From Comamonas fluminis (GTDB taxonomy: Bacteria > Pseudomonadota > Gammaproteobacteria > Burkholderiales > Burkholderiaceae_C): DNA of 64,000 bases. Location: positions 421,001 through 485,000 of the forward strand of contig NZ_CP066783.1 in NCBI RefSeq assembly GCF_019186805.1, written 5' to 3'. Shown piece after piece: positions 51,925-59,698 of the stretch. The notes below the pieces were generated by a model that worked only from the letters and a program-made list of their open reading frames with translations, made no database searches and was not told the DNA's origin. The position numbers and the translations under genes were made by a program. The first letter of the stretch is position 1, and every line of letters starts with the position of its first letter.

Positions 51925-52678
51925 GTTTGTACCGCGCACCGCGATGCGTGCCGCAGTAATGGCTGCTCTGGCCCTGCCGCTGGTGGCAGCGGCGCAGGGT
52001 GCGCCAGCCAGCCTGCCTTTGCTGGTGGGGCAGGGCGCAGGCGGCAATAGCTATTCGGTGCCTATTCAGACACTGCTGTTCTTTACAGCGCTGTCGTTTC
52101 TTCCCGCCATTTTGCTGTTGATGACGGGCTTTACCCGCATCGTCATTGTGCTGAGCCTGCTGCGCCAGGCGCTGGGCACGCAGTCGGCGCCGCCCAATCA
52201 GGTGGTGATCGGCCTTTCGCTGTTCCTCACCATGTTTGTGATGGGGCCCACGCTGGACAAGGTCTATCAGGAAGCCTATCTGCCCTATACACAGAACAGC
52301 ATCAGCTTCGAGCAGGCCATTGAAAAAGCCGAGGCGCCTATGCGTGGCTTCATGCTCAAGCAGACGCGCCAGTCGGACTTTGCCCTGTTCAAGCGCCTGG
52401 CCAAACTGGATGCGAGCGTTACCGCCGAAACCGCACCGCTGCGTGTGCTGGTGCCCGCTTTTGTGACCAGTGAGCTGAAAACGGCCTTCCAGATCGGCTT
52501 CATGATCTTTATTCCGTTTCTGGTCATCGACATGGTGGTGTCCTCCATCCTCATGTCGCTGGGCATGATGATGCTGTCGCCGGTGTTGGTGGCTTTGCCG
52601 TTCAAGCTCATGCTGTTTGTGCTGGCGGATGGCTGGAATTTAATTATTGGGTCGCTGGCCGCAAGTTTTGCGGTCTAG
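51917..52678 (+). CDS. fliP: Flagellar export gate protein FliP
   Basis: The ATG at 51917 overlaps the fliO stop by eight bases. The 253-residue protein has a cleavable signal peptide ([17 protein letters not shown]) and four membrane helices. Conserved segments are [40 protein letters not shown] and [20 protein letters not shown]. FliP5-FliQ4-FliR1 form the export pore. An 18-base gap to fliQ carries AAGGAAAG. Confidence 0.96.
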   Translation: MSKFVPRTAMRAAVMAALALPLVAAAQGAPASLPLLVGQGAGGNSYSVPIQTLLFFTALSFLPAILLLMTGFTRIVIVLSLLRQALGTQSAPPNQVVIGLSLFLTMFVMGPTLDKVYQEAYLPYTQNSISFEQAIEKAEAPMRGFMLKQTRQSDFALFKRLAKLDASVTAETAPLRVLVPAFVTSELKTAFQIGFMIFIPFLVIDMVVSSILMSLGMMMLSPVLVALPFKLMLFVLADGWNLIIGSLAASFAV

Positions 52679-52696
52679 CGAAGCGCAAGGAAAGTC

Positions 52697-52966
52697 ATGA
52701 CTTCTCAATTTGTTCTGACCTTTGGGCGCGAAGCACTGACTTTGCTGCTGATGATTTCCATGCCTGTGCTGGGTGTGGTCATGGGCGTGGGTTTGCTGGT
52801 CAGCGTCTTTCAGGCGGTGACCCAGGTGCATGAGGCCACGCTGGCCTTTGTGCCTAAGCTGCTGGCAGCGGTGGCCGTGTTTGCCGTGGCCGGGCCATGG
52901 ATGCTGTCCACCTTGGTGGATTTCATCCGTCGAACCATTGAAGGCATCCCCGGAGCCGTCGGGTGA
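52697..52966 (+). CDS. fliQ: Flagellar export gate protein FliQ
   Basis: The 89-residue protein has two membrane helices (LTLLLMISMPVLGVVMGVGL; LLAAVAVFAVAGPWMLSTLV) and the family segment LLVSVFQAVTQVHEATLAFV between them. The length is exactly typical. The stop overlaps the GTG start of fliR (GTGA). Confidence 0.96.
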   Translation: MTSQFVLTFGREALTLLLMISMPVLGVVMGVGLLVSVFQAVTQVHEATLAFVPKLLAAVAVFAVAGPWMLSTLVDFIRRTIEGIPGAVG

Positions 52967-53727
52967 TTTCTTTTAGCGAAGCGCAGATTGCCGCCTGGCT
53001 GTCGCCGCTGATCTGGCCTTTTGTGCGTGTGCTGGCGCTGTTCACCACGGCGCCGGTGTTTTCGCAAAAAGCCATTCCCATGCGGCTCAAGGTGGGGCTG
53101 GCTTTCTTGATTGCGCTGTGCGCGCAGCCAACGCTGGGCGATCAGACCGTGGTCAGCATTGCCTCGCCGCAGGCGCTGGGCACGCTGGTGCAGCAGATTG
53201 TGGTGGGCCTGTCCGTCGGCTTTGCCGTGCGGCTGGTGATGGCCGCGGTGGAAGTGGCCGGTGAAGTGGTGGGTTTGCAGATGGGGCTGAACTTTGCCTC
53301 GTTCTTTGACCCGACCAGCAACGCCCAGCTCAGCGCCGTGGCGCGCTTCATGGTGCAGATTGCCACGCTGCTGTTCATCGTCATCAACGGCCACCTGCTG
53401 GTGCTGATGGCCGTGCTCAAGAGCTTTGAGGCTTTTCCGGTAGATGGCAACTTCATGCAGGCCATTGCCCAGATGCGCATTCATGAGATGGGCAGAGCCG
53501 TTTTTGCCAGCGCGTTCTGGATTGCCCTGCCCATGATTGCCATGCTGCTGTTCGTCAACCTGGTGCTGGGCATCATCTCCCGCGTTGCGCCGCAGATGAA
53601 TATCTACGCCGTGGGCTTTCCCGTCACGCTGACTGTGGGCCTGCTGGGCCTGACTGCAACCTTGCCCTTGCTGGAGCAGCCGCTGGTGGCCTTGCTGCAA
53701 AAAGGCATGGCGACTTTTGGCGTTTAG
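52963..53727 (+). CDS. fliR: Flagellar export gate protein FliR
   Basis: The GTG start at 52963 overlaps fliQ by four bases; the product has 254 residues and about six membrane helices (WLSPLIWPFVRVLALFTTAP; GEVVGLQMGLNFASFFDPTS). FliR is the single-copy subunit of the export pore. It is the last gene of the fliF-R series, and repeats lie directly downstream. Confidence 0.95.
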   Translation: MISFSEAQIAAWLSPLIWPFVRVLALFTTAPVFSQKAIPMRLKVGLAFLIALCAQPTLGDQTVVSIASPQALGTLVQQIVVGLSVGFAVRLVMAAVEVAGEVVGLQMGLNFASFFDPTSNAQLSAVARFMVQIATLLFIVINGHLLVLMAVLKSFEAFPVDGNFMQAIAQMRIHEMGRAVFASAFWIALPMIAMLLFVNLVLGIISRVAPQMNIYAVGFPVTLTVGLLGLTATLPLLEQPLVALLQKGMATFGV

Positions 53728-53734
53728 TTGAATA

Positions 53735-54103
53735 GAAACTATCAAAGTTGATAGCTGCTTGCGCAATATGGATAAGCGCTAGAGCCAGATTCCTTCAAAA
53801 CTGGCACGCTCCCAATAGAGAGATAGCGAGCAAGCGCCGCCGCGCAGCGAAGCTGACGCCCCTTTCCATAGCGCGAAGCGCGTAGAGAAAGGGTGAGGCT
53901 GAAGAGAAACTATCAAGTTTGATAGCTGCTTGCGCAATATAGATAAGCGTTAGGGCCAAATTTCTTCAAAAATGGCGTGTCCCAACCCAGGGACAGCGAG
54001 CAAGGGCCGCCCCGCAGCTAGGCTGTCGTCCCCCTTCCGTAGCGCGCAGCGCGTAGAGAAAGGGGCGCCCGGCTAGGGGGAAGCGGCAAAGCCGCTCAGG
54101 GGG
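53735..54103. repeat. Tandemly duplicated composite repeat (families B + A), copies 6 and 7 of A
   Basis: Two units begin GAAACTATCAA at 53735 and 53906, a period of 171 bases. Each consists of a family B element (TTGATAGCTGCTTGCGCAAT followed by GATAAGCG(C/T)TAG) and then a family A element (53821-53893 and 53990-54103; GATAGCGAGCAAGCGCCGCC and GACAGCGAGCAAGGGCCGCC). The 376-base stretch between the convergent fliR and the response-regulator gene holds nothing else that I can support. Confidence 0.85.
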
Positions 54104-54733
54104 TTAAATCAGCCTATTACGTATGGCATAAGCCGTCAGCTCGGCATTGCTGCTCATGCCCAGCTTTTCCAGCACGCGGGCGCGGTACACGCTTACGGTC
54201 TTGGGGCTGAGCATCAACTCCTGCGCAATATCGGTCTGCTTCTGGCCGCTGGCAATTTTCAGCAGGGTCTGCATCTCGCGCTCTGACAAGGCCTCGTGCG
54301 GCACGGGCGCTGCGGGCTGGGCCAGGCTGTCGGCCAGCATCTGAGCCACTTCTGCCGTCAGATACTTGCGCCCGCCATGAACGGTGCGCACGGCCTCAAT
54401 CAGCTGCATGGGGTCGCCCGCCTTGTTGGCATAGCCTGCCGCGCCGGCCTTGATGCTGCGCAGCGCGTACTGGTCCTCGGGGTACATGGAGACCATGATG
54501 ACGCGAATCTGTGGATGCGTTTCGCGCACGCTGGCCAGCACCTCCAGGCCGTTGCGGCCCGGCATATTGATGTCCAGCAGCATCACATCGCAGGCAGCGT
54601 CGCGCAGGGCTTCGCGCAGCTCGGCATAGCTGCCGGCCTCGGCGGTAACGCGGATATCGGTGGCTTCGGCCAAGGTGTCGCGTATGCCTCTTCGCAAGAT
54701 GGCATGGTCATCGCATAGCACCACATGGATCAA
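54104..54733 (-). CDS. LuxR/NarL-type response regulator
   Basis: The 209-residue protein has an N-terminal receiver domain (DDH at 8-10, phospho-acceptor D54 in LLDINMPGRNG, K103-type lysine in YANKAGD) and a C-terminal LuxR helix-turn-helix (LSEREMQTLLKIASGQKQTD, LSPKTVSVYRARVLEKLGM). The layout is like UvrY/GacA/NarL. It lies 55 bases downstream of a receiver-histidine-kinase gene on the same strand, its likely cognate partner. Placement between fli and che operons suggests a role in motility or surface behaviour, but targets are unknown. Confidence 0.9.
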   Translation of the reverse strand: MIHVVLCDDHAILRRGIRDTLAEATDIRVTAEAGSYAELREALRDAACDVMLLDINMPGRNGLEVLASVRETHPQIRVIMVSMYPEDQYALRSIKAGAAGYANKAGDPMQLIEAVRTVHGGRKYLTAEVAQMLADSLAQPAAPVPHEALSEREMQTLLKIASGQKQTDIAQELMLSPKTVSVYRARVLEKLGMSSNAELTAYAIRNRLI

Positions 54734-54788
54734 AGTCGCTCTCCCATGAAAACAGTCGGCAGCCGCAATACGAGCAAGTGCAGGGTGC

Positions 54789-55850
54789 TCATATTTCGAT
54801 AACTGCCAGAGGAATGGTGAGGATGATAGAGCTTCCCCGTCCGGGCTGGCTGCTTACATCCAACCAGCCTTGTACGGTACGTGCGCGCTCATTCAGGCCT
54901 TTGAGGCCGAAGGACTGGGGCTTTGCGCGGTCTTGCACGCTCATGCCTACCCCGTTATCTGTTACTTCCAGTGTCAAAAAACCTTCATGGTCGGACAGCT
55001 CCAGCGTGACCTGGCTGGCCTGCGCGTATTTGCTGATATTGGTCAAGGCTTCCTGCGCCGTGCGATAGACCACGACCTGAAGTGCGGGTGCAAAGTCGGC
55101 CTGCTGGCAGTGCACATGCAGCCGGGCCGGAATGCTGGTGCGGCGCTCAAAATCCTGGGCCAACCATTGAATGGCAGCCAGCAGCCCCTGGTCCAGCACG
55201 GGCGGGCGCAGGTTTTGCATGATGCGCTGGCTGGCGCCCAGGGCGTGCTCCAGCATCTGCAGTGCATTCTGGGCATGTTCGCGCAGCGCCCCTTCGGGGC
55301 TGTTGCGCTGCATCCAGGCCAAGTCGAACTTGACGGCAGTCAGTGAACCGCCGATATCGTCGTGAATCTCGCGTGAGATGCTGGCGCGCTCCTGCTCGAT
55401 ACTGGTGTGCAGGTGCTCGGTCAGCTCGGCCAGGCGCTTTTCAGAGGCCGCCAGCTCCTGCATGGCGCGGCGGCGGGCGCGCCGGGCCTCGTGCACCTCC
55501 ATGGCGCGCTGCACCACATGGGGCAGGCTGTTGATCTGGTCCTTGAGCAGGTAGTCGCTGATGCCCAGCCGCATGATGTCCACCGCTGCAGACTCCCCGA
55601 TGGCGCCAGACAGCAGTACAAAGGGAGGATGCTCGGGCTGCTGGCGCACGATGTCCCAGACGTCCAGCGCGGTAAACCCCGGCAGGTGATAGTCGGCCAG
55701 GATTAAGTCAAAATTCTGCGCCTGCAGCGCAGCCTGGGTGGCCTGCAGGCTGTCAGCCACCGTGATCTGGCAGGCCAGTTGCCCGCGCTTGAGGCTCAGG
55801 CGGGCCAGGGTCTGATCGGCGGGGGAGTCTTCTATATGAAGGATGTTCAC
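54789..55850 (-). CDS. Cytoplasmic hybrid histidine kinase with N-terminal receiver domain
   Basis: I chose the GTG at 55850 because CAGGAA lies six bases upstream and the receiver domain begins at once (MNILHIEDSPADQTL), giving 353 residues; an ATG at 55910 would add 20 unconserved residues. The receiver is first (about 1-115, D53 in LILADYHLPGF). A coiled-coil helix then leads to HisKA_3 (ERASISREIHDDIGGSLTAV, phospho-histidine H163) and the HATPase domain (RTAQEALTNISKYAQASQ, DNGVGMS, GLKGLNERA). No membrane segment or PAS domain is seen, so its signal probably comes by phosphorylation of its receiver. Confidence 0.87.
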   Translation of the reverse strand: MNILHIEDSPADQTLARLSLKRGQLACQITVADSLQATQAALQAQNFDLILADYHLPGFTALDVWDIVRQQPEHPPFVLLSGAIGESAAVDIMRLGISDYLLKDQINSLPHVVQRAMEVHEARRARRRAMQELAASEKRLAELTEHLHTSIEQERASISREIHDDIGGSLTAVKFDLAWMQRNSPEGALREHAQNALQMLEHALGASQRIMQNLRPPVLDQGLLAAIQWLAQDFERRTSIPARLHVHCQQADFAPALQVVVYRTAQEALTNISKYAQASQVTLELSDHEGFLTLEVTDNGVGMSVQDRAKPQSFGLKGLNERARTVQGWLDVSSQPGRGSSIILTIPLAVIEI

Positions 55851-56028
55851 GCTCTGTTCCTGCAATTGCGCATAGCCAAGGGCGCTATCATTAGATACAT
55901 TTTGGAACATGGTGGGCAAAAGTTGTCTGGTCGTGAGCAAAGAGCCGCGTCAGTGAACTGGAGCCAATTCTTTGCAGAGGGCATGGCGGGCAGCCCGTCG
56001 TGCAATGTCAATCGCTGTTGGAGTAACA

Positions 56029-56475
56029 ATGCAGACAACGCAAAACCCATCGGGTGAGCCTGCAGTTGCCATGCCTGTCATGGTGGCTGCGGAGCTACAA
56101 GATGCATTGCTCGTCACGCTGCGTGACTTGCAGCGTCTTGAGGGGCTGCTCGACCATGCCACGCAGAATCTGCTGCAGCGCTTTGACGAGGCCAATGGCC
56201 AATTGTCGCATTCCAGCAAATCCGTGGACGGTGCGCTGGAGGGCGCCCGCGAGGCGCTGCGCCGTGCGGTGACCGAGCTGCAGTTTCACGATATGTCCTC
56301 TCAGCTCATTGCTCATATGTCCAGCACCCTGCAGGCCTGTGCGCTGCGGCTGGGGGCGGCCACCATGGGCATTGATGAGGAGGAAGACGGGCCAGCCTGT
56401 TTGCCCCAGTTGCCCGACAAACCCAATCCCGTCACGCAAAGCGAGATGGATGCAGGCTCCGTGGAGCTGTTTTGA
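56029..56475 (+). CDS. Small chemotaxis-associated protein with CheZ-like active-site motif
   Basis: The ATG at 56029 has GTTGGAG upstream and gives 148 residues. It is mostly helical: helices at about 20-55 and 65-110, then an acidic proline-containing tail. ELQFHDMSSQLIAHM (84-98) matches the catalytic helix of the CheZ encoded at 32.5 kb (AQDFHDLTGQVIARV), with D88 and Q92 in the same spacing as CheZ D129 and Q133. The tail ends TQSEMDAGSVELF, reminiscent of the CheZ docking peptide. It is the first gene before cheY-cheA, so I infer a CheY-P phosphatase or phosphatase-like binder; this is unproven. Confidence 0.65.
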   Translation: MQTTQNPSGEPAVAMPVMVAAELQDALLVTLRDLQRLEGLLDHATQNLLQRFDEANGQLSHSSKSVDGALEGAREALRRAVTELQFHDMSSQLIAHMSSTLQACALRLGAATMGIDEEEDGPACLPQLPDKPNPVTQSEMDAGSVELF

Positions 56476-56517
56476 TCTTTTCCCCTATTTCCTGTTGCCC
56501 ATCTGTTGGAGCTGTAC

Positions 56518-56880
56518 ATGCGATCGATTCTGGCTGTTGATGATTCCCCCTCGATGCGAAAGATGGTGTCTTTCACATTGACCGGGGCTGGCTTTAAGGT
56601 GGTGGAAGCCGTCGACGGAGTGGATGCGCTGGAAAAAGCGCAGACAGAGAACATTGATCTGGTCCTGGCCGACCAGAACATGCCGCGTCTCGATGGCATA
56701 GGCCTGACCCGCAAGCTGCGCGAAGACCCCAAGTTTCAGGGCACGCCCATCCTGATTCTGACCACGGAGTCCAGCGACCAGATGAAGCAGGCTGGCCGCG
56801 CGGCGGGGGCCACGGGATGGCTGGTCAAGCCCTTTGATCCCAATCGTTTGATCGAAGTCATTCAAAAAGTGCTGCGCTAA
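56518..56880 (+). CDS. cheY: Chemotaxis response regulator CheY (copy 2)
   Basis: The ATG at 56518 gives 120 residues. The receiver domain has D8/D9 (AVDDSPSMRKMV), phospho-acceptor D52 (LVLADQNMPRLDG), T82 (ILTTESS) and K104 (WLVKPF). It is closer to the CheY type found beside cheA in alpha/betaproteobacterial che operons than to copy 1 next to cheZ. It is located between the CheZ-like gene and cheA, so it probably takes phosphate from this CheA, either as the motor-binding output or as a phosphate sink. Confidence 0.94.
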   Translation: MRSILAVDDSPSMRKMVSFTLTGAGFKVVEAVDGVDALEKAQTENIDLVLADQNMPRLDGIGLTRKLREDPKFQGTPILILTTESSDQMKQAGRAAGATGWLVKPFDPNRLIEVIQKVLR

Positions 56881-56899
56881 GCCGATAACAAGCCGATAA
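56881..56899 (+). promoter_or_regulatory. Double sigma-28 -10-like element before cheA
   Basis: GCCGATAA occurs twice in 19 bases (56881-56888 and 56892-56899), starting right after the cheY stop and 25 bases before cheA. No good -35 (TAAAGTTT) stands at the right distance, so promoter activity is uncertain. Confidence 0.3.
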
Positions 56900-56923
56900 A
56901 CCAGAACAACAGCAGGAATCACC

Positions 56924-59131
56924 ATGGCGGACTTACACCAGGATGGCGCGGGCGCAGACTTTGACCTGAGCCAGTTCTATCAAATCTTTTTCGAGGAAGC
57001 GAGCGAGAACCTCGACCAGATGGAGCAGATGCTGCTCAGCCTGGACCTGTCTGCCGCCAACGACGAAGAACTCAACGGCATCTTTCGCTGCGCCCACTCC
57101 ATCAAGGGTGGCGCTGCCACCTTTGGCTTCTCGGATGTCACCGAGCTGACGCACCGCATGGAGTCCCTGCTGGACCGTCTGCGTCGCCATGAAATCACGC
57201 CTGTACCTGCCATGGTCGATGTGCTGCTCGAATCTGCCGACGCCAGCCGCAGCCTGCTGGCCCGCCATCAGGCCGGTGGCGAGGGCGAGCCCATGTCCAC
57301 CGCAGAGCTGGTGGTGCGCATCGAATCGCTGGCGCAGGGCCTGACGGAAATCCCTCAGGTCAGCCGTGCTGGCGCTGAGGCCCCTGTGGCAGAAGCTGTT
57401 GCAGCCCCTGTTTCGGCACCTGCCGTGGTGCAGGAGGCCGCTCCCGTCACCGCGCCGCAGGCCGAAGCTGCAACTTCCAGCGCGGTGGTGGGTACCGAGC
57501 CACCGGCTGGTGCGCGTGTGCTGCATATCCATATTGGCCCGCTGAGCCAGCTGGAGATGGGTGACGCGATCAAGGAGCTGTTCCGCGACATCCCCGGCCT
57601 GGGCACGATTCAGGATCTGCCCGGCGCTGCTGATGGCTTTCGGCTGTTTCTGGTCAAGACTGCATCCACAGACGATGAACTGCGCGATCTCTTCGTCTTT
57701 CATGTGGCCAAGGAGCAGGTGCAGATCAGCGCTGCGGCCGAGCCCGCCGCTGTTGCCGTAGTAGAGACGGCTGCTGCCGAGACCACTGCGGACGAAAGCG
57801 TGGTTCCGTCCATTCATTTGCCTGTGGAGGAGTCTTACGGCTTTTTCGCTGGCGCGCCCGGTGCGCCGGGAATGCTCTCAAATGCAGAGCATGTAGCCCA
57901 ATCTGGTACGGCGGCAGCGGCTCAAAGTGCTTCTAAAGCTGCGCCCAAGGCAGCGGCCGCGCATATGGAGTCCACCAGCATCCGTGTGGATGTGAAGAAG
58001 GTGGATCAGCTCATCAATCTGGTGGGCGAGCTGGTGATTACCCAGGCCATGCTGGCGCAGAACAGCCAGGGGCTGGACCCCACGACCTATCAGCAGCTGC
58101 TGGCGGGGCTGGCTGATCTGGACCGCAACACACGGGACTTGCAGGAATCGGTGATGTCGATCCGCATGATTCCCATGTCCACCGTGTTCAGCCGCTTCCC
58201 GCGCATGCTGCGCGATCTGGCGGGCAAGCTGGGCAAGAAGATTGACCTCATCACCCTGGGCGAAGCCACCGAGCTGGACAAGGGGCTGGTCGAAAAGATC
58301 ACTGACCCGCTGACCCACCTGGTGCGCAACAGCGTGGACCACGGTATCGAGATGCCGGAAGACCGGCTGGCCGCGGGCAAGTCGGAAAACGGCACACTGA
58401 CGCTGGCGGCATCGCACCAGGGCGGCTCCATCGTCATTGAGGTGCGGGACGACGGCAAGGGCATGAACCGCGAAAAGATTCTGAGCAAGGCACGCGAGCG
58501 CGGCATGGACGTGTCTGATGCCATGCCTGACAGCGAAGTCTGGCAACTGATCTTCGCGCCCGGCTTTTCTACCGCTGAAGTGGTCACTGATGTGTCGGGC
58601 CGCGGCGTGGGCATGGACGTGGTCAAACGAAACATCACCTCGCTGGGTGGTACGGTGGAGATTGAGTCCGTCGCCGGTGTGGGCATGAAGGTGGCGGTGC
58701 GACTGCCGCTGACCCTGGCCATCATGGATGGCATGTCCGTCGGGGTGGAGGACGAGGTCTATATCCTGCCGCTGTCTTCGGTGGTCGAGTCCTTCCAGGT
58801 CAACCCCGACGATGTAAACACCGTGGCCAACGGCACGCAGCTGGTGAAGGTGCGCGACGAATACATGCCGGTGATTGCGCTGGAGCGCACTTTCCAGGTG
58901 CCGCGCGCTGATGAAAGCAAGACCAGCAACATCATGGTGGTGGTCGAGGCCGATGGCAGCCGGGTGGCCTTGCTGGTCGATGAGCTGCTGGGCCAGCATC
59001 AGGTGGTGGTGAAAAACCTGGAGAGCAACTACCGCAAGGTGCCCAATGTTTCCGGGGCCACCATTCTGGGCGACGGCTCTGTCGCCCTGATTCTGGACAC
59101 CGGCGCCCTGGTGCGCCGAACCCGCCACTGA
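56924..59131 (+). CDS. cheA: Chemotaxis histidine kinase CheA
   Basis: The 735-residue protein has the full domain order. The HPt P1 domain has phospho-histidine H58 in CAHSIKGGAATFGF. A P/A-rich linker leads to a P2-like domain (about 190-270; VLHIHIGPLSQLEMGDAIKE). The dimerisation domain P3 contains VDQLINLVGELVITQAML. The HATPase P4 domain has LTHLVRNSVDHGIEMPEDRL (N box) and GRGVGMDVVKRNI (G box), and P5 is CheW-like (YILPLSSVVESFQV). It phosphorylates CheY and CheB. cheW follows after 61 bases. Confidence 0.97.
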   Translation: MADLHQDGAGADFDLSQFYQIFFEEASENLDQMEQMLLSLDLSAANDEELNGIFRCAHSIKGGAATFGFSDVTELTHRMESLLDRLRRHEITPVPAMVDVLLESADASRSLLARHQAGGEGEPMSTAELVVRIESLAQGLTEIPQVSRAGAEAPVAEAVAAPVSAPAVVQEAAPVTAPQAEAATSSAVVGTEPPAGARVLHIHIGPLSQLEMGDAIKELFRDIPGLGTIQDLPGAADGFRLFLVKTASTDDELRDLFVFHVAKEQVQISAAAEPAAVAVVETAAAETTADESVVPSIHLPVEESYGFFAGAPGAPGMLSNAEHVAQSGTAAAAQSASKAAPKAAAAHMESTSIRVDVKKVDQLINLVGELVITQAMLAQNSQGLDPTTYQQLLAGLADLDRNTRDLQESVMSIRMIPMSTVFSRFPRMLRDLAGKLGKKIDLITLGEATELDKGLVEKITDPLTHLVRNSVDHGIEMPEDRLAAGKSENGTLTLAASHQGGSIVIEVRDDGKGMNREKILSKARERGMDVSDAMPDSEVWQLIFAPGFSTAEVVTDVSGRGVGMDVVKRNITSLGGTVEIESVAGVGMKVAVRLPLTLAIMDGMSVGVEDEVYILPLSSVVESFQVNPDDVNTVANGTQLVKVRDEYMPVIALERTFQVPRADESKTSNIMVVVEADGSRVALLVDELLGQHQVVVKNLESNYRKVPNVSGATILGDGSVALILDTGALVRRTRH

Positions 59132-59192
59132 AGCGCAGCCAGCGCAACGCCAAACAATCTATCCGCATGGCCTGAGGCCGCAAGGAGCTGAA

Positions 59193-59681
59193 ATGAACCA
59201 GACCAACAAGACTGCAGCAGGCGTGGCCACCGGCGCACGCGAGTATCTGACCTTCCGCCTGGGCGAAGAGGAATACGGCATCGACATCCTGAAGGTGCAG
59301 GAAATTCGTGGCTACGAGCAGCCCACGCGCATTGCCAATGCGCCCGAGTTCATCAAGGGCGTGGTCAATCTGCGCGGCACCATCGTGCCTATCGTGGACA
59401 TGCGCCTGCGCTTTAACTGCTCCGAGGTGGAATACAACGCCTTCACCGTGGTCATCATCCTGAATCTGCGCAACCGCGTGGTGGGCATCGTGGTGGACTC
59501 GGTCAGCGATGTGATGGAGCTGGCGGCCGAAGCGATTCGCCCTGCACCCGATATCGAAAGCGCCATCGACAACGGCTGCATTCTGGGTCTGGGCTCGGTG
59601 GGCGAGCGCATGCTGATCCTGCTGGACATTGAAAAGCTCATGGGCAACGTCGATATGGGCCTGGTGGCCTCTGAAGCCTGA
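59193..59681 (+). CDS. cheW: Chemotaxis coupling protein CheW
   Basis: The 162-residue protein is a single CheW domain: YLTFRLGEEEYGIDILKVQE, RIANAPEFIKGVVNLRGTIV and GLGSVGERMLILLDIEKLM. It bridges chemoreceptors and CheA. AAGGAG precedes the ATG. The gene lies between cheA and cheR, with a 17-base gap to the latter. Confidence 0.97.
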   Translation: MNQTNKTAAGVATGAREYLTFRLGEEEYGIDILKVQEIRGYEQPTRIANAPEFIKGVVNLRGTIVPIVDMRLRFNCSEVEYNAFTVVIILNLRNRVVGIVVDSVSDVMELAAEAIRPAPDIESAIDNGCILGLGSVGERMLILLDIEKLMGNVDMGLVASEA

Positions 59682-59698
59682 TTGGTACCGGAATCAAT

